A stretch of DNA of 25,094 nt from HGM04593 sp045636545 (lineage in GTDB: Bacteria; Bacteroidota; Bacteroidia; Bacteroidales; Bacteroidaceae). A model generated the notes under the pieces. That model was not told the DNA's origin. It saw only the letters and a list, made by a program, of their open reading frames with translations, and searched no databases. Position 1 is the stretch's first letter; every line of letters starts with the position of its first letter. The stretch spans positions 1 to 25,094 of the forward strand of contig JAZTXR010000075.1 of NCBI GenBank assembly GCA_045636545.1, read 5' to 3'. Made by a program: the position numbers and the translations under genes. Positions 7,561 to 15,030 of the stretch are shown piece by piece.

Positions 7561-7890
7561 TAGAAGCCCTTTAGACAAGCTTCATGCCGGATGACTCCTA
7601 GTGTCCCTTGATGAGCCTTGCGCTGCATCTTTTTTGTAGATTGTTGCATCCGACCTATTAGTCTGAAGAAGTAAACTGTTGCAGTATAATACTGTCAACT
7701 AATAGAAGGTTGTCTAATAGGGTTTTTAATGAAAGGCAGAGTAATAAATGCATATATCTATTACTCTTTGAAAACCGAAGATTTTCTTTGGAAAGGGTAT
7801 TATGCGCCTTTAAAAAGACACAAAAATGCCAATTGTTTGATTTTTAATATCAAATAAACAAAAATAAGAAACAATTATTTGGAATACAAC
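7561..7890 (+). ncRNA. Non-coding flank of IS110 element, candidate guide (bridge) RNA region
   Basis: No gene is visible in these 330 bases. Several stems are: CGGATG (7588-7593) with CATCCG (7647-7652) enclosing a 53-nt region; GTTG-CAGTAT-A-ATACTG-T-CAAC (7678-7699); GAGTAATA (7739-7746) with TATTACTC (7759-7766); and CAAATAA / TTATTTG near 7853-7881. A long structured non-coding end next to an IS110 transposase is where the bridge RNA is found in IS1111-type relatives. The RNA itself, its ends and its target loops are inferred. Confidence 0.45.
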
Positions 7891-7897
7891 ATAGAAG

Positions 7898-7975
7898 GGA
7901 CACGGCATGCCGTGTCCGTCTGTTGAATTTCAAATGTATATAGGGCGCTGTCTTCGGACACGGCATGCCGTGTCC
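7898..7975. repeat. Pair of 20-bp REP palindromes in opposite orientation
   Basis: Perfect copies of GGACACGGCATGCCGTGTCC lie at 7898-7917 and 7956-7975. Outside the palindrome the first copy continues as CGTCTGTTGAAT, like the RAYT-internal copy. The second carries the other flank (CTACG, the complement of CGTAG before the RAYT copy). They therefore form a head-to-head pair, like a BIME. They lie between the IS110 flank and the 3' end of ispE. Confidence 0.9.
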
Positions 7976-8011
7976 CTACGTTTTGCATTCAGTGTGGCGT
8001 TTTTTTCTTTC

Positions 8012-8842
8012 TTACATCTTTTTGCACCAGCAGAACATTCCGGGGAAGAGCTCCTTTATCTTTTCAATATCCTGTTCCTCGTTGAAGATGCCGAAGAACG
8101 AAGAGCCGCTGCCCGACATTGAGGCATACACAGCGCCAAGTGAGTAGAGTGTCTCTTTTATCTTCTCCATAGCCGGGTGCTTGGCAAAGATGCTCTTCTC
8201 GAAGTCGTTCTTCATTGCGCCTTTCCATTCGTTGATGGGGCGGGCGGCAATTCCGGTCAATGGCTCTTGTGGTTTCTGTGGTGTTACCAGCGAGTATGCA
8301 TCCTTTGTCGATACGTGTATGTCGGGCTTCACAAGTACAAGGTGATATCCGCTTATGCTGCATTGTGTGGGTGTGAGAATGTCGCCTATTCCGGTGGCGT
8401 ATGCCGGGGTATTGTCTATGAAGAATGCGCAGTCGGCACCAATGCGTGATGCGTATGCGCATAGTTGCGCAGATGTGAGGCCGAGGCCTGCAATCTCATT
8501 TAGCATCTTCAGGGCAAAGGCCGCATCGGCGCTGCCGCCACCAAGGCCTGCGCCTGTGGGTATGTGCTTGTAGAGCGAGATGTCTACCTTCGGCAGCTTG
8601 TGGTCGGCTGCAAGAGCCTTGTACGCCTTGATGACAAGGTTGTCGTCATCGCTTCCCTCGAACACGGCATTGTACATCTTGAAGGTGTAGTCGGGCGCAT
8701 CGGGCTCGGTGGCTGGTGTAATTTCCAGAATGTCGCACAATGGGATGGGGTAGAACACTGTCTCAAGGTTGTGGTAGCCGTCGGGGCGCTTCTCGACGAT
8801 GTCGAGGCCGAGGTTTATCTTTGCGTTGGGGAATGTTATCAT
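8012..8842 (-). CDS. ispE: 4-diphosphocytidyl-2-C-methyl-D-erythritol kinase
   Basis: A 276-residue GHMP-family kinase. It phosphorylates the 2-hydroxyl of CDP-methylerythritol with ATP, the fourth step of the MEP route to isopentenyl diphosphate, in the cytoplasm. Motif 1 is AKINLGLDI with the catalytic-site K8. The ATP-binding glycine-rich loop PTGAGLGGGSADAA is at residues 95-108, the conserved Asp is D137 in IGADCAFF, and motif 3 is MSGSGSSFFG at 242-251. Length matches the family. The gene stands alone, convergent with the mobile zone and divergent from dnaB, with a 253-bp gap holding family C repeats. Confidence 0.97.
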   Translation of the reverse strand: MITFPNAKINLGLDIVEKRPDGYHNLETVFYPIPLCDILEITPATEPDAPDYTFKMYNAVFEGSDDDNLVIKAYKALAADHKLPKVDISLYKHIPTGAGLGGGSADAAFALKMLNEIAGLGLTSAQLCAYASRIGADCAFFIDNTPAYATGIGDILTPTQCSISGYHLVLVKPDIHVSTKDAYSLVTPQKPQEPLTGIAARPINEWKGAMKNDFEKSIFAKHPAMEKIKETLYSLGAVYASMSGSGSSFFGIFNEEQDIEKIKELFPGMFCWCKKM

Positions 8843-8855
8843 GTTTTTAAAATTT

Positions 8856-8947
8856 ATACCCCCTCCGCAACCTTGTTGCTCGTCCCCCTAAAACAGGGGG
8901 ACAATATTGTTCCCCAAATAAGGGAACTGTCCGCAAGGACTGAGGGG
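8856..8947. repeat. Two family C hairpin repeats between ispE and dnaB
   Basis: The first unit (8856-8905) reads CCCCCTCCG, core hairpin GCAAC-CTT-GTTGC (8867-8879), then TCGTCCCCCTAAAACAGGGG. The second (about 8905-8947) is a diverged unit on the other strand with core GTCC-GCAA-GGAC and a CCCC-AAATAAGGG arm. Flanks are shared with other family C units while the core stems differ yet still pair. Confidence 0.75.
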
Positions 8948-9068
8948 TGTTTTATTGTCAAATGTTTGCTGCAAGCAAAGATAATGCTTTTTTCTGTTCC
9001 GTTGATAACTTGCCCTGTTTTGTTGAAAAAGGTTATTGCGTTTGTTGCGTTATTTGTGCGGTTGTGTG

Positions 9069-9076
9069 TATCTTCG
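9069..9076 (+). promoter_or_regulatory. Candidate -7 promoter box for dnaB
   Basis: TATCTTCG, a TAnnTTYG variant of the Bacteroidota -7 box, lies 19 nt before the dnaB start. The same octamer precedes trpS on the other strand. TTTG at 9041-9044 is 24 nt upstream, slightly wide for a -33 element. Confidence 0.5.
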
Positions 9077-9095
9077 CAGTCGAATTTAAGAAGTT

Positions 9096-10679
9096 ATGGA
9101 AGATACAAGTACACCAAAGAGAAGGGCGCCCCGACGTCAGGCTGCCGATACTACACCAAAATTAAGTGATTATGGACACGTTCAGCCCCAGGCTCTTGAA
9201 TTTGAGGAGGCTGTGTTGGGTGCCTTGATGATTGACAGCGATGCCATTGGCCGCTTGGGCGGAATGTTGAAGCCCGAGTCATTCTATGACAAGCGCAACC
9301 AGCTGCTCTTTGAGGCCATTCAGCAGATGGACCTCAATGACCGCCCTGTGGACATCCTCACCGTGACGGAGTTCCTGCGCAGCAAGGGAACGCTCGACGA
9401 GGTGGGTGGCCCTGTTTATGTTGCACAGCTGACAAGCAAGGTGGTCTCATCGGTGAACATCGAGTATCACGCGAATATCATCGCGCAGAAGAAACTGGCG
9501 CGCGACCTCATACGTTTTACAAGCAAGACACAGGTGCAGGCGTTCGACGAGACACAGGATATCGATGAACTGATGCAGCAGGCCGAGTCGGAGCTGTTCG
9601 AGATTTCGGGCAGCAAGATGAAGAAGGATTATACGCAGATTAACCCTGTCATCAAACAGGCATACGACCAGATTATCACTGCTTCAAAGAATACAAGCGG
9701 TATCAGCGGTCTCAGCACCGGCTATCACCGCCTCGACAAGGTACTGTCGGGCTGGCAGCCAACCGACCTCATTATCCTTGCGGCACGTCCTGCGATGGGT
9801 AAGACTGCTTTTGCCCTTTCGCTTGTGCGTAACATGGCCATTGACCAGGGAATCCCTTGCGGCATGTTCTCACTTGAGATGGGTAACGTGCAGCTTGTGC
9901 AGCGTCTTATCTGTAACGTGTGTCAGATACCGGGTGACAAAATACGTAGCGGACAGCTTGAGCGTTACGAGTGGGGACAGCTTGACAGCAAGATTGTAGC
10001 TCTTGAGAACGCCCCTCTTTATATTGATGACACTCCGCAGCTCTCGGTCTTCGAGCTCCGTTCAAAAGCCCGTCGAATGGTGCGTGAGCATGGCGTGAAG
10101 ATGATTTTTATTGATTATCTGCAGCTGATGACTGCCAACACTGGCAAGGGTAGCCGTCAGGAGGAGATCAGTACCATTTCGCGTGCACTCAAAGGCTTGG
10201 CCAAGGAGTTGAACATCCCAATCATGGCGCTCAGTCAGTTGAACCGTAACGTCGAGGGTCGTGAGGGTCTCGAGGGTAAGCGCCCGCAGCTCAGTGACCT
10301 TCGTGAGTCGGGAGCCATTGAGCAGGATGCCGATATCGTTATGTTCGTTAACCGTCCCGAATACTTCCACATCTACAAGGATGGTGATTTCGATTGGCGC
10401 GGCAAGGCCGAGATTATCATTGCAAAGCACCGTAACGGTGGATTGGACAATGTACCTCTGCTGTTCCGCAAGGAGTATGCGCGTTTCATGAACCTTGATG
10501 ACGAGACCCTTGCACCGCCTCCGGGTGATATGCCTGTGATGCGCGGGTCAAAGATGAATGTCTCTGTTCCGTCGGAGCCTGAATATATCCCCGATATTCC
10601 TGACTATCTGCAGAACCAGGGCGCTCCAATGATGCCTCCGGGTCTTCAGGGTGGAGGCAATGACCCGGTACCGTTTTAA
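9096..10679 (+). CDS. dnaB: Replicative DNA helicase
   Basis: A 527-residue DnaB, the hexameric ring helicase that unwinds DNA ahead of the replisome. The basic N-terminal stretch (residues 1-20, KRRAPRR) is followed by the DnaB N-domain (about 30-135, PQALEFEEAVLGALMID). The RecA-like ATPase domain starts with GISGLSTGYHRLDKVLSGW and has Walker A ARPAMGKTAF (230-239), Walker B MIFIDYLQLM (336-345), then LSQLNR and DLRESGAIEQDAD. No intein is present, although DnaB is a frequent intein host. A Pro/Gly-rich tail (about 480-527) follows the conserved core. The gene stands alone between a -7 box and a strong terminator. Confidence 0.98.
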   Translation: MEDTSTPKRRAPRRQAADTTPKLSDYGHVQPQALEFEEAVLGALMIDSDAIGRLGGMLKPESFYDKRNQLLFEAIQQMDLNDRPVDILTVTEFLRSKGTLDEVGGPVYVAQLTSKVVSSVNIEYHANIIAQKKLARDLIRFTSKTQVQAFDETQDIDELMQQAESELFEISGSKMKKDYTQINPVIKQAYDQIITASKNTSGISGLSTGYHRLDKVLSGWQPTDLIILAARPAMGKTAFALSLVRNMAIDQGIPCGMFSLEMGNVQLVQRLICNVCQIPGDKIRSGQLERYEWGQLDSKIVALENAPLYIDDTPQLSVFELRSKARRMVREHGVKMIFIDYLQLMTANTGKGSRQEEISTISRALKGLAKELNIPIMALSQLNRNVEGREGLEGKRPQLSDLRESGAIEQDADIVMFVNRPEYFHIYKDGDFDWRGKAEIIIAKHRNGGLDNVPLLFRKEYARFMNLDDETLAPPPGDMPVMRGSKMNVSVPSEPEYIPDIPDYLQNQGAPMMPPGLQGGGNDPVPF

Positions 10680-10683
10680 ACCG

Positions 10684-10885
10684 AACTGAAAGGTGAAAGC
10701 TGCGGTTAAGCGAGCGCAACGCAAGTTTACTTGCAAGTTGCACAGCGAGCGGAAGCAGGTTCAAGCGCACGAAGTGTGGTTAAAGCTGAAATGTGAAAAC
10801 TCGTGCAAACCGGCAAAATGCAAAGCTTGCTTTAGCATTTTACAGCGAGTGCGGCCGAGGTTCAAGCGCATAAAGTGCGATTAAA
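10684..10885. repeat. Tandem family D repeats with variable stems
   Basis: Two diverged units of about 100 bp lie head to tail, 10684-10785 and 10786-10885. Both begin CTGAAA-GTGAAA and end CAGCGAG-GCGG, then GGTTCAAGCGCA and TTAAAG. Between these ends each has a different self-complementary core: GCAAC-GCAAGT-TT-ACTTGC-AA-GTTGC in the first, AAAATGC-AAAGC-TT-GCTTT-A-GCATTTT in the second. No coding sense is seen. Confidence 0.75.
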
Positions 10886-10919
10886 GGTGTTTTCCGCTTT
10901 CCGCTTTACCCTTTCAGAT

Positions 10920-10968
10920 ATAAAAAGAATGCCGGTTGCGGGTTTCTCGCAACCGTCATTCTTTTTAT
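10920..10968. terminator. Bidirectional terminator between dnaB and trpS
   Basis: ATAAAAAGAATG (10920-10931) pairs with CATTCTTTTTAT (10957-10968), with an inner stem GGTTGCG / CGCAACC. The A and T runs give a terminator on both strands, fitting the convergent dnaB (+) and trpS (-) genes. Confidence 0.9.
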
Positions 10969-10976
10969 TTATGCAA

Positions 10977-12068
10977 TTATTTTCCTTCGGCGAATTTCTT
11001 TGCCTGCTCTTCAATGAGTTCCTTGTCCTCGAAGTAGTTGATTTTCATTGCACGGCGAACATCGTTCAATGTGTCGGCTGCAACGGCGCGTGCTTCTTCG
11101 CAACCCTGCTGTAGCAATGCATATACCTCGTGGATTTTCTGCTCCCACTCCTTGCGGCGTGCGCGTATTGGCGCAAGCTCCTCCTCAAGTATTGCAATGA
11201 GGAAGCGTTTTACCTTGACGTCGCCTAAACCACCACGCTTGTAGTGTGCCTTCAGCTCGTCGAGGTTGGGGTAGTCGGGGAGGTACTTCTCGAAATGCTC
11301 GGGACGGCAGAATGCATCCAGGTATGTGAACACGGTGTTGCCCTCAACCTTGCCCGGGTCCTGAACGCGGATGTGGTCGGGGTCGGTGTACATTGACATT
11401 ACACGCTGCTTAAGTTCTTCGGCACTGTCCGACAGATAGATGCAGTTGCCCAGTGACTTGCTCATCTTGGCCTTTCCGTCTGTTCCCGGCAAGCGCAGGC
11501 AGGCTGCGTTGGTGGGCAGCAGAATCTCGGGCTCAACGAGTGTCTCGCCATAGATGCCGTTGAAGCGGCGTGCAATCTCGCGTGCCTGCTCAATCATTGG
11601 CTGCTGGTCCTCGCCGGCGGGGACGGTTGTTGCGCGGAACGCTGTAATGTCCGATGCCTGGCTGATGGGGTAGGTGAAGAAACCTACGGGGATGCTTGTC
11701 TCGAAGTTGCGCATCTGAATCTCGGTCTTTACCGTCGGGTTGCGCTGCAGGCGCGATACGGTAACAAGGTTCATATAGTAGAACGCAAGCTCGCAGAGCT
11801 CGGGAACCTGTGACTGGATGAAGATTGTACACAGTGTGGGGTCGATGCCTACCGACAGGTAGTCGAGTGCCACCTCAATGATGTTCTGGCGCACCTTCTC
11901 GGGGTTGTCGGCATTGTCAGTGAGTGCCTGTGCATCGGCAATCATGATGAAAATCTTGTCATATAGACCTGAATTCTGCAGCTCAACGCGACGGCGCAGT
12001 GAACCGACATAGTGTCCCAAGTGCAGGCGGCCTGTCGGGCGGTCGCCGGTAAGTATTATCTTGCTCAT
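10977..12068 (-). CDS. trpS: Tryptophanyl-tRNA synthetase
   Basis: A 363-residue class I aminoacyl-tRNA synthetase that charges tRNA-Trp using ATP. The HIGH-type signature is HLGH (residues 16-19, in TGDRPTGRLHLGHYVGSL) and the KMSKS loop is KMSKSLGN (201-208). GEDQQPMIEQAREIARRFN is typical of TrpRS. The frame is open 31 codons further upstream, but the start at 12068 (MSKIILTGDRPTG) matches TrpRS N-termini and lies 28 nt after a TATCTTCG box; the extra residues would overlap that promoter. The motifs match bacterial TrpRS rather than TyrRS. Expressed alone. Confidence 0.96.
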   Translation of the reverse strand: MSKIILTGDRPTGRLHLGHYVGSLRRRVELQNSGLYDKIFIMIADAQALTDNADNPEKVRQNIIEVALDYLSVGIDPTLCTIFIQSQVPELCELAFYYMNLVTVSRLQRNPTVKTEIQMRNFETSIPVGFFTYPISQASDITAFRATTVPAGEDQQPMIEQAREIARRFNGIYGETLVEPEILLPTNAACLRLPGTDGKAKMSKSLGNCIYLSDSAEELKQRVMSMYTDPDHIRVQDPGKVEGNTVFTYLDAFCRPEHFEKYLPDYPNLDELKAHYKRGGLGDVKVKRFLIAILEEELAPIRARRKEWEQKIHEVYALLQQGCEEARAVAADTLNDVRRAMKINYFEDKELIEEQAKKFAEGK

Positions 12069-12096
12069 TTTTGTATGGTATTTCTGTTTTATTCTG

Positions 12097-12104
12097 CGAA
12101 GATA
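12097..12104 (-). promoter_or_regulatory. Candidate -7 promoter box for trpS
   Basis: On the minus strand this reads TATCTTCG, identical to the box before dnaB, 28 nt before the chosen trpS start. No clear TTTG at the expected -33 spacing. Confidence 0.5.
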
Positions 12105-12252
12105 GCTATAAAAAGCCAAAAAAACTCTTTCGGCGCAAGTTTTATTTTTCTTTCTTGCCAAAGTTGCTGCATCTTGGCTAAAAATCTACTTTTACCCTAT
12201 TTAAAATATACATAATATTTGCTGCTCTTTTCCTTATTTAAGAAAAAAAGTG

Positions 12253-12260
12253 TATTTTTG
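12253..12260 (+). promoter_or_regulatory. Candidate -7 promoter box for pheT
   Basis: TATTTTTG fits TAnnTTTG exactly. The pheT ATG lies 115 nt downstream, so the transcript would have a leader containing the 12269-12345 repeat. Confidence 0.5.
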
Positions 12261-12268
12261 CATTTCGT

Positions 12269-12345
12269 ATGTCATACTGAGCAAAGCGAAGTCTCCGATA
12301 TTACTTTTGATTGGATTTTTCACTTCGTTCAAAATGACATTTGTA
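12269..12345. repeat. Family A repeat pair in the pheT leader
   Basis: ATGTCATACTGAGCAAAGCG (12269-12288) and the opposite-strand half ending CGTTCAAAATGACAT (12328-12342) form an imperfect inverted repeat with arms near 20 bp. They belong to the TGTCAT-CTGAGCG repeat family found five more times in the window. Confidence 0.65.
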
Positions 12346-12375
12346 CAGAATTGAAAACAAAATAAAAACAGATAT

Positions 12376-14841
12376 ATGAACATTTCTTACAATTGGCTTA
12401 AAGAGTATGTCGACTTTGACATGACACCCGAGGAGGTGTCGGCTGCGCTCACATCAATGGGTCTTGAGACCGATGGCGTTGAGGAGGTACAGACTATCAA
12501 GGGCGGTCTCGAGGGCTTGGTTATCGGTGAGGTTCTCACTTGTGTTGACCACCCCGACAGTGACCACCTGCATATTACAACAGTGAACCTTGGTGATGGC
12601 AATCCCGTGCAGATTGTGTGCGGCGCACCAAACGTGGCGGCGGGTCAGAAGGTGGTTGTTGCAACCATCGGTACAAAGCTGTACAGCGGCGACGAGTGCT
12701 TCACTATCAAGAAGGGTAAAATCCGTGGTGCAGAGTCATTCGGCATGATTTGTGCCGAGGATGAGATTGGTATCGGCAAGAGCCACGACGGTATCATTGT
12801 TCTGCCTGCTGATGCTGTTCCAGGTACTCTTGCAAAGGATTACTACAACATCAAGAGCGACTATCTTATTGGTGTCGACATCACTCCTAACCGTGCCGAT
12901 GCATGCTCGCACTATGGTGTTGCACGTGACCTCTATGCATATACAATGCAGAACAGGGGTGCGAGCGAATTGCGCCGCCCGTCGTGCGACGGTTTCAAGG
13001 TCGATGACAACTCGCTTGAGATTGACATCGAGGTGCAGAACACCGAGGCTTGCATGCGCTATGCCGGTGTAACCGTCAAGGGCGTGACTGTAAAGGAGAG
13101 CCCCGATTGGTTGAAGGAGAAGCTGCAGATTATCGGCCTTCGCCCAATCAACAACATTGTCGATATCACAAACTACATACTACACGCATACGGCCAACCA
13201 ATGCACTGCTTCGATGCAGACAAGATCAAGGGTGGCAAGGTGGTTGTGCGCACATTCCCCGAGGGTACTCCATTCGTTACCCTTGACGGCGTTGAGCGCA
13301 AGCTGTCGGAGCGTGACCTCATGATATGCAATGCCGAGGAACCAATGTGTATTGCCGGTGTTTTCGGCGGTCTCGAGTCGGGCACAACCGAGGAGACAAA
13401 GAATGTGTTCCTTGAGAGCGCATACTTCCACCCCACATGGGTGCGCAAGACATCGCGCCGTCACGCACTGCAGACCGACTCTTCGTTCCGCTTTGAGCGT
13501 GGTACCGACCCCAACAATGTAATCTATGCATTGAAGCAGGCCGCAATGCTCATCAAGGAGCTTGCCGGCGGTACAATCTCAATGGAGATAAAGGATATCT
13601 ATCCTGCACCTGTCGAGGATTTCAAGGTTGAGCTTGAGTATGAGTATGTGAACAACCTCATTGGCGTGGAGCTTTCTCATGATACAATCAAGGGCATCGT
13701 CACATCGCTCGAGATGAAGATTGCCGGCGAGAGCGAGAAGGGTCTTTCACTGCTTGTTCCTCCTTACCGCGTGGATGTCCAGCGCCCTTGCGACGTTGTC
13801 GAGGATATCCTTCGCATCTATGGCTACAACAATATCAATTTCGATACAACACTGCACTCGTCAATCATCACCAAGGGTGCCGAGGACAGGTCGCACAAAC
13901 TGCAGAACCTTATCTCGGAGCAGTTGGTCGGTTGTGGTTTCAATGAAATCCTGAACAACTCACTCACCGCTGCGGGCTACTATGACGAGCTCGAGAGCTA
14001 CAAGAGCGAGAACCTTGTACGTCTGATGAACCCGTTGAGCAATGACCTCAACGTTATGCGCCAGACAATGCTGTTCGGTGGTCTTGAGAGCATGCAGCGC
14101 AACATCAGCCGCAAGATTACCGACCTCAGCTTCTTTGAGTTCGGTAACTGCTACCGCTTCGATGCCGACAAGCGCGTTGAGGAGAAAATCCTCAGCCCAT
14201 ACAGCGAGAGCTATCACCTGGCGCTTTGGATGACAGGTAACAACATCTCGTCGTCTTGGATTGAGGCAGGCCGTCCACTCTCTGTGTATGACCTCAAGGC
14301 TGTTGTTGAGCACATCTTCGACCGTCTCGGCTTCAAGCCGGCTATGCGCCTTGTCTCAACATTCGACAACGATATCTTCACTGCTGCCATCGAGTTCAAG
14401 GCACAGAGCAACAAGAAGAGCGTTGCACAGCTTGGTATCTTGCGCAAGAAGGTTGCAAAGCGTTTCGACATTGAGAGTGAGGTGTTCTATGCCGATATCA
14501 ACTGGAGCGAGCTTATGAAAGCTGTGAAGAATGCCAAGATTGGCTATGCCGAAATCAGCAAGTATCCTGCAGTCAAGCGCGACCTTGCATTGCTCCTCGA
14601 CAAGAGCGTTACATTCGCGCAGATTGAGCAGGTTGCACGCGAGACCGAGAAGAAACTATTGAAGGCCGTTACACTCTTCGATGTCTACGAGGGCAAGAAC
14701 CTCGAGGAGGGCAAGAAGAGCTACGCTGTCAGCTTCGTTCTGCAGGATGACAACCAGACCCTTAACGACAAGGTTATCGACAAGACCATGGCGCGCCTGA
14801 TGGAGAACTTTGAGAAACGCCTCGGCGCAGTGCAGAGATAA
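12376..14841 (+). CDS. pheT: Phenylalanyl-tRNA synthetase beta subunit
   Basis: An 821-residue beta chain of the alpha2-beta2 PheRS, which charges tRNA-Phe and edits mischarged Tyr. Domains in order: an N-terminal start MNISYNWLKEYVDFDMTPEE; the EMAP-like tRNA-binding domain (about 45-150, with HPDSDHLHITTVNLG and IVCGAPNVAAGQKV); the B3/B4 editing domain (about 215-395); the B5 DNA-binding-like domain (about 405-480); the catalytic-like core; and the C-terminal anticodon-binding FDX-ACB domain (about 727-820, with YPAVKRDLALLLD and DVYEGKNLEEGKKSYAVSF). Length is normal for bacterial PheT. pheS is not next to it, as is common in Bacteroidota. Codon use matches dnaB and trpS. Confidence 0.98.
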   Translation: MNISYNWLKEYVDFDMTPEEVSAALTSMGLETDGVEEVQTIKGGLEGLVIGEVLTCVDHPDSDHLHITTVNLGDGNPVQIVCGAPNVAAGQKVVVATIGTKLYSGDECFTIKKGKIRGAESFGMICAEDEIGIGKSHDGIIVLPADAVPGTLAKDYYNIKSDYLIGVDITPNRADACSHYGVARDLYAYTMQNRGASELRRPSCDGFKVDDNSLEIDIEVQNTEACMRYAGVTVKGVTVKESPDWLKEKLQIIGLRPINNIVDITNYILHAYGQPMHCFDADKIKGGKVVVRTFPEGTPFVTLDGVERKLSERDLMICNAEEPMCIAGVFGGLESGTTEETKNVFLESAYFHPTWVRKTSRRHALQTDSSFRFERGTDPNNVIYALKQAAMLIKELAGGTISMEIKDIYPAPVEDFKVELEYEYVNNLIGVELSHDTIKGIVTSLEMKIAGESEKGLSLLVPPYRVDVQRPCDVVEDILRIYGYNNINFDTTLHSSIITKGAEDRSHKLQNLISEQLVGCGFNEILNNSLTAAGYYDELESYKSENLVRLMNPLSNDLNVMRQTMLFGGLESMQRNISRKITDLSFFEFGNCYRFDADKRVEEKILSPYSESYHLALWMTGNNISSSWIEAGRPLSVYDLKAVVEHIFDRLGFKPAMRLVSTFDNDIFTAAIEFKAQSNKKSVAQLGILRKKVAKRFDIESEVFYADINWSELMKAVKNAKIGYAEISKYPAVKRDLALLLDKSVTFAQIEQVARETEKKLLKAVTLFDVYEGKNLEEGKKSYAVSFVLQDDNQTLNDKVIDKTMARLMENFEKRLGAVQR

Positions 14842-14930
14842 ACTGAAAACGGAAAACTGAAAGCGGAAAACTGAAAGAGGGAAACGAGAAACGGGAAACG
14901 GGAAACGGAAAGGTTAAAGGTAAAACAAGC
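14842..14930 (+). repeat. Purine-rich low-complexity repeat after pheT
   Basis: Short tandem words, AACTGAAA-CGGAAA repeated three times and then GGGAAACG repeated, make an almost pyrimidine-free tract. The same CTGAAA-GTGAAA words begin the family D units after dnaB. No hairpin terminator is visible for pheT. Confidence 0.6.
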
Positions 14931-14940
14931 TAAAACCTTT

Positions 14941-15018
14941 GAGATGTCTCGCTGTGCTCGACATGACACGTTTGCGTATTTTGCGCTGCTTGTCATTCTG
15001 AGCGTAGTCGAAGAATCT
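14941..15018. repeat. Family A composite repeat, left of the GIY-YIG gene
   Basis: GAGATGTCTCG-TGCTCGACATGACA (14941-14968) and TGTCATTCTGAGCG-AGTCGAAGAATCT (14991-15018) face each other. A matching composite lies at 15340-15434, so the two flank the GIY-YIG pseudogene as direct repeats. Confidence 0.85.
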
Positions 15019-15030
15019 AATGCTGACGAT

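Noticed and set aside
8564..9169. 201-codon plus-strand open frame antisense to ispE running into dnaB
   Set aside because: The first part is antisense to a certain gene and the last part overlaps dnaB in another frame; no family resemblance.
9096..10679. Intein or insertion in dnaB
   Set aside because: All motifs are contiguous and the length is normal.
12069..12375. T-box or amino-acid attenuator for trpS or pheT
   Set aside because: No leader peptide, no T-box motif and no terminator/antiterminator pair; the only structure is a family A repeat.
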